Shown piece by piece: positions 19,897-29,925 of a DNA stretch of 64,000 nucleotides. The notes under the pieces are model-generated. The model was not told where the DNA came from. It saw only the letters and a list, made by a program, of their open reading frames with translations, and ran no database searches. The DNA comes from Bacteroidia bacterium (GTDB lineage: Bacteria; Bacteroidota; Bacteroidia; UBA4408). The position numbers were made by a program, and so were the translations under genes. The stretch is taken from positions 62,001 to 126,000 of the forward strand of contig JADLFI010000018.1 of the NCBI GenBank assembly GCA_020845635.1, in the 5' to 3' direction. The number at the start of each line of letters is the position of its first letter. Within the stretch, counting starts at the first letter, position 1.

Positions 19897-21333
19897 TTAT
19901 GGATTAAGTTGGCGCTCCACTTCGTCAAATGCCTTTAACCCTTTTAAAGTAGTAAATTCGGGCTGTTTCAAAATTCTGTTTTTATCTGTCAGATTTAATT
20001 TTAACGATTTTTTAATATTTTCAATGGCCTCAACAGGCTTATTTTCTGTCGAATTTACAATGGCCTTGAAAAAATACACCTCAGCATTTTCAGGGTCGGC
20101 TACTTCGTAACAGTCAATCATAGTTTTAGCGGCTTGGTAATTACGGGATTGCAAGTACCTATTGCTTAAACTATAACTCAAAAGGCTTGCATAGCCCAAC
20201 AAACGTTGATTCATGGCTCCTAAATCGTTATTCTTTTTTGCTTCCTTTTTTAACAACTCAATTTTTTCTTTCCAGGCTTTAAAATTATCGGGAGTCTGAA
20301 TAATTTGGGTTAGCTCCTTTTGAATTTCAGTTTCCATCAAATTTATTCGCATTAATTTGTTCTTTTGTGCAATGTATTCGTCAGTTTGAGCTAACGAATC
20401 AGGGCTGGGAAAGGATAAAGTACTTAAATCTTTTACTCCATTGTTGAGTATAACAAGTTGGTTATAGGCCTCTACCAGGTTGTTGTCAAGTTCAAGTTGT
20501 TTAATATCATTCAGTTGTTCAGTAATAAAGTCCGAAACAATTTCGGGCGATGTATCTATAATACTTTGCCTAAAAGCATGAAATAGGGTAAGTTGTAGCG
20601 CCTTTTTAAAAATGTTTAAGGGAGCCCACTCATGTTTTCCCTTAAATTCAATATAATAATGAGGTAACGTGGTAGCTTCCAGAAAATAATCAATGTTAAG
20701 CATCTCGGCACGATTCATATCACCTTTGCCCGAAAGCCCAATAAAAAGACTATTGTTTGATAGTTTTTGGTTTAATTGCTGTGCCCCGGCCGAGTTAGCT
20801 ATAACAGACAGAACACTTTTGTCTATTTCAGCCAAACTACAACTTACTCTTGCTCCGCCCGAAAATCCGCAAAGCACTATGGCATTTTTATTTATTTTAA
20901 AATTATTAAGGCAAGCATTCTTCAACAAATACCAAATTTGCTGACTCTCTCGAAAATCCTGCCCATTTTTTGAAGCATTAGAGCCTACTAATATAAAGCC
21001 TAACGAATCGGCTATGGTTTTGTATTTCTTTATTGGCAATGAACCATTTCCGCCCGAATCAAAGAAGAATACAATAGGCCAAGAGGTTTTTGTGCTGTAA
21101 TAACGGGGTAAATATATAGCAAAACTATTAAGGTAATCGTTATTAATTAATATGTGCTCATAAATATTGCCAGGTTCAATGGTGTCATTTATATTAAACT
21201 CAGGGCTTGCATTTTGCATTTCTTGAGCATTGTTTTTAGAATTCTTTTCAGTACTGCTGTTGCATGAACTATGCGTATGAAGACAAAGAAGTATAATAAA
21301 GAATATTTGTATTTTATACCAATAATTATTCAT
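19897..21333 (-). CDS. Alpha/beta-hydrolase-like protein with TPR-like C-terminus
   Basis: FFFDSGGNGSLPIKKYK..., LCGFSGGARVSCSLAE (GxSGG nucleophile elbow), C-terminal helical repeats. Start at MNNYWYK. Confidence 0.55.
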   Translation of the reverse strand: MNNYWYKIQIFFIILLCLHTHSSCNSSTEKNSKNNAQEMQNASPEFNINDTIEPGNIYEHILINNDYLNSFAIYLPRYYSTKTSWPIVFFFDSGGNGSLPIKKYKTIADSLGFILVGSNASKNGQDFRESQQIWYLLKNACLNNFKINKNAIVLCGFSGGARVSCSLAEIDKSVLSVIANSAGAQQLNQKLSNNSLFIGLSGKGDMNRAEMLNIDYFLEATTLPHYYIEFKGKHEWAPLNIFKKALQLTLFHAFRQSIIDTSPEIVSDFITEQLNDIKQLELDNNLVEAYNQLVILNNGVKDLSTLSFPSPDSLAQTDEYIAQKNKLMRINLMETEIQKELTQIIQTPDNFKAWKEKIELLKKEAKKNNDLGAMNQRLLGYASLLSYSLSNRYLQSRNYQAAKTMIDCYEVADPENAEVYFFKAIVNSTENKPVEAIENIKKSLKLNLTDKNRILKQPEFTTLKGLKAFDEVERQLNP

Positions 21334-21343
21334 TTGAAAAATG

Positions 21344-22144
21344 CTATTCAATTGTAAAACTATCAGCATCATTAATTACCGGGAAAGTACTTCTTAACTT
21401 GTTTAAATAATCAAAATCTAAGCTAAGCGTTTCAGTATTTTCCTCATTAGGTAAAATGTTACTGATTACTTTTCCCAAAGGGTCAATAATTACCGAATCG
21501 CCTGAGTAAGTGATGTTATTTCCATCAGTACCTACCCGATTAACCCCAATAACATAACATTGGTTTTCAATAGCACGCGCTACCAATAAACTTTTCCAGG
21601 CATGGCTACGTACTTCCGGCCAACTGGCAACATATATCAACACATCATACAAAGGACTGTTGGTATTATTTTTTGAACTGAAATTACGACTCCAAACGGG
21701 AAATCTTAAATCGTAACAAACCAAGGGGCATATAGTCCATTTATTAATTGTAGCAATAAGTTTGGAGTTCCCAGAATCATAAAAACTGTTCTCATTAGCC
21801 ATCCTAAATAAATGACGTTTATCGTATTGCAATGAAGTGCCATCCGGTAAAACCCAAAGTAAACGATTGTAATATTTGCCATTATCGTGTACTACAACGC
21901 TTCCGGTTATAACAGCCTTTTTTTTGGCAGCCATTAATTGCATCCATTGTGTAACTTCGCCATTAGGAGTATCGGCAACTTTATGAGGCTCCATAGTAAA
22001 GCCCGAAGAAAACATTTCGGGCAGCACTATAAGTTGAGTGGGAGTATTTATTTTATTAATTAACTCTTCAATACGTAATAAATTAGCTTCGCGATTGTGC
22101 CAAGCTAATGATGTTTGAATGATTGATACAGCAAGGTTACTCAT
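21344..22144 (-). CDS. Carbon-nitrogen hydrolase (nitrilase/omega-amidase, YafV-like)
   Basis: LPEMFSSGFTMEP, YDKRHLFRMANE, CPLVCYDLRFPVWSRN catalytic E-K-C motifs. Start MSNLAVS at 22144. Confidence 0.88.
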   Translation of the reverse strand: MSNLAVSIIQTSLAWHNREANLLRIEELINKINTPTQLIVLPEMFSSGFTMEPHKVADTPNGEVTQWMQLMAAKKKAVITGSVVVHDNGKYYNRLLWVLPDGTSLQYDKRHLFRMANENSFYDSGNSKLIATINKWTICPLVCYDLRFPVWSRNFSSKNNTNSPLYDVLIYVASWPEVRSHAWKSLLVARAIENQCYVIGVNRVGTDGNNITYSGDSVIIDPLGKVISNILPNEENTETLSLDFDYLNKLRSTFPVINDADSFTIE

Positions 22145-22154
22145 ACTTCTTAAT

Positions 22155-23309
22155 TTAAATAGAACATAATTTTTCAGCAGCTTTCTCGAGTGTGGAGTTC
22201 TCTTTTGCAAAACAAAAACGTAACACTTTATTATCAATTTTGCGATGGTAAAAAACCGATACCGGAATAGAAGCTACCCCATACCGGGTAGTTAGTATCT
22301 CGGCAAATTTTATATCACTTTCCTGACTTATTTTATCATATTTCAATATTTGAAAATAGGTACCGTTGCATGGAAGTAGCTCAAATTTTGAGTTTTTTAA
22401 TAAGGATTGAAAGTAATTTCTTTTCTCGGAATAAAAATTACCTAAATTCAAATATTCTTCGGTACGCGCCATAAATTCTGCTAAAGCCAGTTGCACCGGG
22501 TGATTTGCCGAAAAAACCAAAAACTGATGCACTTTTCTGAACTCATTCATTAAATTTATGGGGGCTAAACAATATCCCATTTTCCAACCTGTGGCGTGAT
22601 AGGTTTTACCAAAAGATGAAATGATAAAACTTCTTTCTGCAAGCCGTGGGAAACGTGCCACACTTTGATGTTCATTCGAATCAAAAACAATATGTTCATA
22701 CACTTCATCACTCAGCACCACAATATCGGTATTTCTAATAAGTTTTTCAAGGTTCATTAAGTCTTCTGTGCTAAGTATGCTTCCTGTAGGGTTATTAGGA
22801 TTATTAATAATTATCATTCGAGTATGCTTGTTTATTAGCTTTCTCACATCATCCCAATTAATACTGTATTCAGGGAATTTTAGCTGCACAAAAATAGCCT
22901 TGCCTCCATTAAGTTCAATGGCCGGAATATAACAATCATAAGCAGGTTCAAAAACTATAACTTCATCGCCTTCGTTTACAATTGCAGAAATGGCCGTGTA
23001 AATAGCTTGTGTTGCTCCCGAAGTAATTGTTATTTCAGTATCAGGATTGTATTTAGTATTATATAAATCTTCAACTTTTTGGGCTACAATTTCACGTAAC
23101 TTCATCGAGCCCGCCATGGGTGCGTACTGGTTATAGCCTTTTTTCATGTATTTGCTCACCAGATTTATTAAGTCGGTCGAAACAGAAAAATCCGGAAACC
23201 CTTGAGCCAAGTTAATGGCATTATGTTCAACAGCCATTTGGCTCATAACTGTAAATATGGTTGTTCCGGTGGTTGGAAGTTTTGATCTTAAGGCGCCTGA
23301 ATATTGCAT
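22155..23309 (-). CDS. Methionine aminotransferase-like class I/II PLP aminotransferase
   Basis: NLAQGFPDFSVS, NNPNNPTGSILS, SSFGKTYHATGWKMGYCLAP (PLP lysine). Confidence 0.88.
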   Translation of the reverse strand: MQYSGALRSKLPTTGTTIFTVMSQMAVEHNAINLAQGFPDFSVSTDLINLVSKYMKKGYNQYAPMAGSMKLREIVAQKVEDLYNTKYNPDTEITITSGATQAIYTAISAIVNEGDEVIVFEPAYDCYIPAIELNGGKAIFVQLKFPEYSINWDDVRKLINKHTRMIIINNPNNPTGSILSTEDLMNLEKLIRNTDIVVLSDEVYEHIVFDSNEHQSVARFPRLAERSFIISSFGKTYHATGWKMGYCLAPINLMNEFRKVHQFLVFSANHPVQLALAEFMARTEEYLNLGNFYSEKRNYFQSLLKNSKFELLPCNGTYFQILKYDKISQESDIKFAEILTTRYGVASIPVSVFYHRKIDNKVLRFCFAKENSTLEKAAEKLCSI

Positions 23310-24115
23310 ATACTTTCTTTACTTTTTTTAGCAAAATTATTGATTTAAAGCTAAAGAGAAAATGTATGTTTATTTTGTTTGTTACGAATGACCATATTAA
23401 AATACCATCTAAAGTAAATATCTAAGTGCATATTACAGAATATAGTGGCTTTAATACCTTGATTTTATTATAAATGGATTACCTATTAATTACAAGTTGT
23501 GTTAAAATTATTCCTACTCGGGAATCAAAACAGTTTTATTTCACTTATTTATTGCTGCTTTTTTGGAGTTGAATTTCAATTCATCTTTTATTTATAGTAT
23601 AACAAGATTAATAGCTTATATCTTTTTGTTTGATAAGTAAGGTGCTTTTTACACGTTAGCTTAATGCAAAGCTTGTTACTTCAGCAAATTACTTATCCCG
23701 TTTATATTCGTTTTCTTATTATTTACCTTTTTTAAATGAAATTGGTAATGTTGAGGTAATTAATACTTTAGTATGCTCATCTTATTCAGTGATGGTTAAA
23801 ACCAATATGTCTAACAACATAACTCTTTATTATTTAAATTTGTTAATCATAGCGTGTAAACCTCTATTATATTTGTTTCAGATTGAAAAAATATTAAAGA
23901 GGTATTAGGGCATGTGGTAATATTTAATTCTGATAAAGTATTAGGTATTGAAACTTTTTTCTACAGTATATAAAAATGATTAATATATTGAGTTATGGTA
24001 AAAGCATTTATTCTTTTGAAGTTTCACTTCATTCTGAAAAGTCATAAACAGAACTGAGATAATATGATAATTCTTTACTTGTTATTAAATTTATAAAACA
24101 TTAAATTCATTAAAT

Positions 24116-24706
24116 ATGAGTTTGTCAAGAAACAAAAAAACAGGTTTATTTTTTGGCTCTTTTAACCCTATACATCAGGGTCATTTAATACTTGCAAAGT
24201 ATATACTGAACGAGTATGATTTAGAAGAAATATGGTTTGTTGTAAGTCCTCAAAATCCGCTGAAGAATAAAAAATCCTTATTGAATGAGTATCATCGTTT
24301 GCAGATGGTAAGATTGGCTATTGAAGACGAGCCTAAGTTTAAAGCTTCAGATATAGAGTTTAAATTAGAAAAACCATCATATACCATTAACACACTAATT
24401 CATTTAGACGAGAAATATAAACGTCCTTTTGTATTAATAATGGGCGAAGATAGTGCTGAAAGTATTACCAAATGGAAGAACTACGAAGCTATTTTAGATA
24501 ATTATGAGGTATATGTTTACCCCCGCCAAGGAGCTGTAAAATCAAAAATTATACAACACCCGCATTTAAAATTTATTCATGCTCCACAGCTTGAACTTTC
24601 TGCAACGTATATACGACAAGCTATTAAAGCGGGCAAGGATGTTAGATTCTTATTGCACTATAAAGTTTATGACTTTGTAAAAGAAATGCACTTTTACGAA
24701 AAATAG
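24116..24706 (+). CDS. nadD: Nicotinate-nucleotide adenylyltransferase
   Basis: GLFFGSFNPIHQGHLILAKYI and SATYIRQAIKAGKDVRFLLHYKVYDFV. Confidence 0.93.
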   Translation: MSLSRNKKTGLFFGSFNPIHQGHLILAKYILNEYDLEEIWFVVSPQNPLKNKKSLLNEYHRLQMVRLAIEDEPKFKASDIEFKLEKPSYTINTLIHLDEKYKRPFVLIMGEDSAESITKWKNYEAILDNYEVYVYPRQGAVKSKIIQHPHLKFIHAPQLELSATYIRQAIKAGKDVRFLLHYKVYDFVKEMHFYEK

Positions 24707-24922
24707 GGAGAGAAAACCGGAATTCACATGAACGCGAAAAAGGCATTTGTAAAACATAATTATTTTTATTATATTAGGCGCTAAAGGGCTAATTATTAGC
24801 GTTAACCAAACTTAACAACTTCATTTTTTGCATTAACAAACTTTTGAAATGTTATGGATATTATGGTTTGAATTTTGTATATGTATTGTTAGTTACTTAA
24901 TTTTTAAAAAGGAGAAAAAATT

Positions 24923-26374
24923 ATGAAAAAAGTAGTTAGTATTTTTTTAGCTGTAGTTGGTGGGTTTGCCGGCTCGGCTATTTACAACAATTATTATAAG
25001 AGTTCTGAAAAACCGGTAATAAGTGCTGAACTTAAGCGCCCGGTACATACCGTTAATTATAACGGTGCAAATTATGAGGCAAATGTAAATTTTGAAACGG
25101 CTGCCGAAAAAACAGTTCATGCTGTGGTGCATATTAAAACATATTTTAGAGAAAATAGTTTTATGACAGATCCATGGCATCAGTTCTTCTTTGGCGATAA
25201 TGGCTATAGAAGAAACGCTCCTCAACAAGTGTCAACCGGCTCCGGGGTTATTATATCTGATAACGGATATATTGCCACCAATAATCATGTTATAGCTAAT
25301 GCAGAAAAAATTGAGGTTACTCTTAACAACAATAAAACATATCAGGCAGAGGTGGTAGGCCGTGATCCTAATACCGATTTAGCTTTACTGAAAATAGACG
25401 AGAAAAACTTACCCTATATTACCTATGGTAATTCTGACGATGTAAAAGTAGGTCAATGGGCTTTGGCTGTGGGCAATCCGTTTAATTTAACTTCAACCGT
25501 TACCGCAGGTATAATTAGTGCCAAAGGTAGAAGTATTAATATTTTAGAAGCCAATGCCAGTAAAGACAGGTATCCTATTGAGTCATTTATTCAAACCGAT
25601 GCAGCGGTAAATCCCGGAAATAGTGGAGGAGCTTTGGTTAACACTGCCGGTGAGTTAATTGGTATTAACTCTGCCATTGCTTCCAATACAGGTTCGTATG
25701 CCGGATATTCGTTTGCTGTTCCGGTAAATATTGTAAAGAAGGTAATGTCTGATTTGCTTGAATTTGGTGCAGTACAGCGCGCTTTTATTGGTGTAAGCAT
25801 AAGAGAAATAGATACTAAACTTGCCGAGGAAAAGAAACTCAATCAATATCAGGGTATATATGTTGCCGGAATAACCGAGGGCGGAGCAGCAGACCAGGCC
25901 GGAATTAAAGAAGGTGATATTATTACGCAAATAGGAGGAACCGCTGTAAACAGTTCACCTGAGTTGCAAGAGCAGGTAGGTAAATATCGCCCTGGCGATA
26001 AGATTGATATTACTCTTATTAGAAATGGCAAAGAGAAATTATTGTCATTGGTATTGAAAAACAAAAATAATAACACCGACCTTATGAAACGAGAAAAAAG
26101 CAGTGTTATTAAGGCATTAGGAGCAGAGTTTGAACCTGTAACTGCTGATGAAATGCAAAGACTAAGAATTGTAAATGGATTAAAAGTAAAAAAATTGGGG
26201 CAAGGAAAATTAGCAGGGTCAGGAATTAAGGAAGGTTTTATTATTACAAGCATTGATAAAAAACCGGTAACTGAGGTTGAAGATTTAAGCTTTTTAGAAA
26301 GTAAAAAAGGCGGAGTACTTATTGAAGGAGTATATCCTAATGGCTTTAGAGCCTATTACGGATTTGGGTTATAA
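24923..26374 (+). CDS. DegP/HtrA (Do) family serine protease with PDZ domains
   Basis: TNNHVI (His), DLALLKI (Asp), NPGNSGGALV (Ser); PDZ EGGAADQAGIKEGDIITQIGG and a second degenerate PDZ. Confidence 0.93.
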   Translation: MKKVVSIFLAVVGGFAGSAIYNNYYKSSEKPVISAELKRPVHTVNYNGANYEANVNFETAAEKTVHAVVHIKTYFRENSFMTDPWHQFFFGDNGYRRNAPQQVSTGSGVIISDNGYIATNNHVIANAEKIEVTLNNNKTYQAEVVGRDPNTDLALLKIDEKNLPYITYGNSDDVKVGQWALAVGNPFNLTSTVTAGIISAKGRSINILEANASKDRYPIESFIQTDAAVNPGNSGGALVNTAGELIGINSAIASNTGSYAGYSFAVPVNIVKKVMSDLLEFGAVQRAFIGVSIREIDTKLAEEKKLNQYQGIYVAGITEGGAADQAGIKEGDIITQIGGTAVNSSPELQEQVGKYRPGDKIDITLIRNGKEKLLSLVLKNKNNNTDLMKREKSSVIKALGAEFEPVTADEMQRLRIVNGLKVKKLGQGKLAGSGIKEGFIITSIDKKPVTEVEDLSFLESKKGGVLIEGVYPNGFRAYYGFGL

Positions 26375-26392
26375 TTCCGGAAGATAGAATAA

Positions 26393-26439
26393 AAACTATA
26401 AGGGCGAAATTCAGATACTGAATTTCGCCCTTATAGTTT
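26393..26439. terminator. Long intrinsic terminator after htrA-like gene
   Basis: AAACTATAAGGGCGAAATTCAG-ATA-CTGAATTTCGCCCTTATAGTTT. Confidence 0.85.
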
Positions 26440-26455
26440 GATTAAACTTAATGAG

Positions 26456-26535
26456 TGCCCGGGATGAGATTCGAACTCACACGATTTCTCGCCACCCCCT
26501 CAAGATGGTGCGTCTACCAATTTCGCCACCCGGGC
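26456..26535 (-). tRNA. tRNA-Leu(GAG)
   Basis: Reverse complement GCCCGGGTGGCGAAATTGGTAGACGCACCATCTTGAGGGGGTGGCGAGAAATCGTGTGAGTTCGAATCTCATCCCGGGCA. Acceptor GCCCGGG/CCCGGGC, anticodon stem CCATC/GGTGG with loop TTGAGGG, T arm GTGAG-TTCGAAT-CTCAT. Confidence 0.9.
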
Positions 26536-26727
26536 TAAACTTATGTAATAGCTAGGTTTAAACTTAACAGAGGCAAATGTAATAGTTTTGATAATGAAAA
26601 ATTAATATATTTTTTTAGAAAGTACAATTGGTATGACAAAATCTAAACTCAAAATATTTAAATAATTCTTTATCAAGAAGTTTTGTAAATAATTTTTTGC
26701 TCTTGCTTTTGAATATTTTTCAAAAAA

Positions 26728-26757
26728 AAAGGTTGTTTGATTTATCAAACAACCTTT
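26728..26757. terminator. Intrinsic terminator downstream of ssb copy 1
   Basis: AAAGGTTGTTTGA-TTTA-TCAAACAACCTTT hairpin preceded by an A-tract. Confidence 0.8.
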
Positions 26758-26778
26758 AAGCTAACATATAATATTTGT

Positions 26779-27126
26779 TTAGTTTTGATTTTTAGGCTGC
26801 CCTACCATCAAAAACTCGTTAACTACAATCTCGGTAACATATCGTGTAATCCCATTTTTATCGGTATAGTTGCGATTGGCAATTTTTCCCTCTATGGCAA
26901 CTTCCGACCCCTTTCTTAAATAGTTCTCGGCAATTGAGGCTTTATTTCCCCAGGCCACTATATTATGCCAGGTGGTATCTTTTACCGGATTACCTTTGGC
27001 ATCCTTGTAGGTTTCTGATGTTGCTATACTAAATCGGGCTACTTTCTTGTTGTTCATGGCTGATTTAATTTCAGGATTCATTCCCAAATTACCAATTAAT
27101 CTTACGGAGTTTCTTAAATTATTCAT
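26779..27126 (-). CDS. ssb: Single-stranded DNA-binding protein, copy 1
   Basis: OB-fold SSB: NSVRLIGNLGMNPEIK...WHNIVAWGNKASIAENYLRKGSEVAIEGKI. No acidic C-terminal tip. Confidence 0.92.
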   Translation of the reverse strand: MNNLRNSVRLIGNLGMNPEIKSAMNNKKVARFSIATSETYKDAKGNPVKDTTWHNIVAWGNKASIAENYLRKGSEVAIEGKIANRNYTDKNGITRYVTEIVVNEFLMVGQPKNQN

Positions 27127-27171
27127 GACTTTTATTTTTTATAGTTGTTGTATTAATTTTCTTTTATTTGA

Positions 27172-27513
27172 TTAGTTACTTTTTGATCCTAACATTAAAA
27201 TTTCACTTACAATAATTTCGGTAACATATCTTTTTACACCTTCTTTATCATTATAACTGCGACTTGTAAGTTTGCCTTCAATAGCTACTTCGTTCCCTTT
27301 TTTTAGGTATTTCTCTACTATCTTTGCTTGATTTCCCCAAGCTATAAGATTATGCCATTGTGTTTCGGTAACTTTCTCGCCTTCTTCGTTTTTGTAGGTT
27401 TCGTTTGTGGCAATGCTGAACTTGGCCATCTTTTTGTCATTGGCAATTTCTTTAATTTCAGGGTTCATACCCAAGTTACCAATTAATCTTACGGAGTTTC
27501 TTAAATTTTTCAT
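27172..27513 (-). CDS. ssb: Single-stranded DNA-binding protein, copy 2
   Basis: Clear paralogue of the neighbouring ORF (NSVRLIGNLGMNPEIK...WHNLIAWGNQAKIVEKYLKKGNEVAIEGKL). No acidic C-terminal tip. Confidence 0.92.
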   Translation of the reverse strand: MKNLRNSVRLIGNLGMNPEIKEIANDKKMAKFSIATNETYKNEEGEKVTETQWHNLIAWGNQAKIVEKYLKKGNEVAIEGKLTSRSYNDKEGVKRYVTEIIVSEILMLGSKSN

Positions 27514-27949
27514 GTGTTTAAATTTTTAGTTATTAATATTTATTTGAATTTTTATTTTGTTGTTCAAAACCCTTGTTTGATTTTGATGGTGCAAAGATGA
27601 TACGACTCCAAAAAATTACTCGGTATGCAAATAATTCTATTCGGATACAGTCGTTTGTAAACGCTTAAAAACGATTGTTAGTTTAATGAGATATTTAATT
27701 AAGACATTGATAATCAATATAATTATTATGTGTTTTATCGAATTGCTCATTTTATTTCTTAATAGTTTTGAAGTTCAATAAAAATTAAACTTTAGTTGTC
27801 AACAAGAGAATAAATGGGAAGCTGATAGTTGAAAATATTAAATTTTTTTCCTTGAAATTTTGAGTACAATATTGCTATGACCAACTTCCTAAATTTTAGA
27901 ATAAATCAATTAAAAAGCTAATTTTACTTTTTGTTTTTAACTTTAAACC

Positions 27950-29149
27950 ATGCCCTATTTTAAAGCCGATTATATTTATACCATTAGCTCTGCGCCAATA
28001 AAAAATGGGGTGGTTTTTACCGATAATCAAGGCTTAATTATTGATATTTTTAATGAAACGGAAAGCCTGTTTTTAGAAGCGTCCGAGATTCAAGCATTTA
28101 ATGGGATTATTTGCCCCGGGTTTGTTAACGCACATTGTCATTTGGAGCTATCACACTTGTGGAATAAAATACCTGAAAATACCGGCTTGGCGGGCTTTAT
28201 AAAACAATTGCAGCAATTCCGCCAAATAGATGTTGAATTAATCGAAAACAAGGCTGTTGAATGGCAGCAAAAAATGTATCATGCAGGAATTGTTGCCGTT
28301 GGCGACATCTGTAACAGTACTCATAGTTTAAAGGCTAAGTCGTTAGGGCTTTTGCATTATCATAATTTTATTGAGCTTTTTGCATTTGATAGTGATAAGG
28401 CCGAAAGCAGCTATAAACATGGGATTAAAATATTGGACAGCTTTAAGCAAAACATTGAAGTGTATAACAGGTATTTTACTTCGTCCATTACGCCACACGC
28501 GCCCTATAGCACTTCTGCGAATTTAATATCCCTCATTTCAAAAAATCATCAAGCTCATTTGCCTTTGAGCATACATAACCAAGAGAGTCCGGCTGAGAAC
28601 GAGTTTTTTATTGAAGGAAAAGGAGATTTAATGCAAATGATAAACGATTTTGGGATTAATACAACTCATTGGGAAGTACATCCCGAGGGGTCGTTAAGAA
28701 GTATAGCAGCTTTGCTGCATAGGCCTGTAAAAATAATATGGGTTCATAATACTTGTTCAAGCCGCAATGAAGTTATGCAAGTACAGCAAATGCTGCCCGA
28801 CTCGTATTGGTGCCTTTGCCCTAATGCCAATTTATATATCGAAAACAGATTACCCGATTTTTCTATTTTTAATACTATATCATCAAATGTTTGCCTGGGA
28901 ACAGATAGCTTAGCTTCAAATCACGATTTAAGTATATTAAACGAAATGCAATTAATCAGTAAGCAAACTGAAATTAAGTTTGATACTTTACTTCAATGGG
29001 CTACCATTAATGGAGCAAAAGCTTTAGGTTTTGATAAACTTTTAGGCAGTATCGAAAAAGGTAAAAAATGTGGATTAAATTTACTTCAAATCAGTCAACC
29101 TGAACATCCGGTAATTCATCAGGAATGTACTGTAAAACGGTTAATTTAG
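27950..29149 (+). CDS. Amidohydrolase-superfamily protein (aminodeoxyfutalosine/cytosine-deaminase-like)
   Basis: GIICPGFVNAHCHLELSH metal-binding motif, SITPHAPYS, CLGTDSLASNHDLSILNEM. Confidence 0.8.
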   Translation: MPYFKADYIYTISSAPIKNGVVFTDNQGLIIDIFNETESLFLEASEIQAFNGIICPGFVNAHCHLELSHLWNKIPENTGLAGFIKQLQQFRQIDVELIENKAVEWQQKMYHAGIVAVGDICNSTHSLKAKSLGLLHYHNFIELFAFDSDKAESSYKHGIKILDSFKQNIEVYNRYFTSSITPHAPYSTSANLISLISKNHQAHLPLSIHNQESPAENEFFIEGKGDLMQMINDFGINTTHWEVHPEGSLRSIAALLHRPVKIIWVHNTCSSRNEVMQVQQMLPDSYWCLCPNANLYIENRLPDFSIFNTISSNVCLGTDSLASNHDLSILNEMQLISKQTEIKFDTLLQWATINGAKALGFDKLLGSIEKGKKCGLNLLQISQPEHPVIHQECTVKRLI

Positions 29150-29409
29150 TTAAATCATAAAAACCTTACAGATTATTATAAGATACCCAAAAAACCAAGC
29201 TTTTCCCGTAATTCTACCAACAATTTTTAACATTAAAATAAGGTTTATAATATTGATTTTGTAAATAAATAGAAACAAGTAATTATAAGTTAGGAATATC
29301 CCCAAAAAATGAGTACCTTTATTTATAAATTACAATATAAAATAGCTAAGTTATTTTGCATAGATTAATCAGCTATAAAATAATAGTATAATAACCTAAA
29401 ATATAAAAC

Positions 29410-29748
29410 ATGAAAAAGATAATAGCATCGAGCTTATTTACTGCTTTATTTTTAATGAGTACCATTCTTTTAGCTTCCGATACGGTAACCGAAAAGTTTA
29501 AAGTATGGGGAAACTGTGGAATGTGTAAAAAAACAATCGAAAAATCACTACGTATTGAAGGGGTAAGTAAAGCCTCGTGGGATGTGAAAAGTAAAGAGAT
29601 AACCGTAACTTATAACCCTAAGAAAACAGATTTAAAGACTATTCAAAATGCTATTTGTGCTGCCGGATATGATAATGATGGATGTAAGGGTAGCGATGCT
29701 GCTTATAATAAACTACACTCTTGCTGTAAATACGACAGAAAAGAGTAA
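29410..29748 (+). CDS. Secreted heavy-metal-associated (HMA) domain protein
   Basis: Signal peptide; FKVWGNCGMCKKTIEKSLRIEGV (CxxC HMA motif); C-terminal HSCCKYD. Confidence 0.85.
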   Translation: MKKIIASSLFTALFLMSTILLASDTVTEKFKVWGNCGMCKKTIEKSLRIEGVSKASWDVKSKEITVTYNPKKTDLKTIQNAICAAGYDNDGCKGSDAAYNKLHSCCKYDRKE

Positions 29749-29925
29749 TACTTTGCATGTTGATTAGTTCTTATGATTATCTCATTGCGCAAATACAAGT
29801 TTTATTTAATATATTGTTGTATTTAGAATAATTCTTCCTTACCTTAGCTACTCTGTTTACAGGCTACTTAATAGATTTATATATTTATGAAAGTTGCCTA
29901 AAGGAATTTAACCGAAATATACTTT

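Noticed and set aside
26393-26439. Long perfect hairpins (also 19414, 32977, 40158, 60417) considered as CRISPR or mobile repeats
   Set aside because: Each has a different stem sequence, sits at gene ends and has A/T tracts; they are intrinsic terminators.
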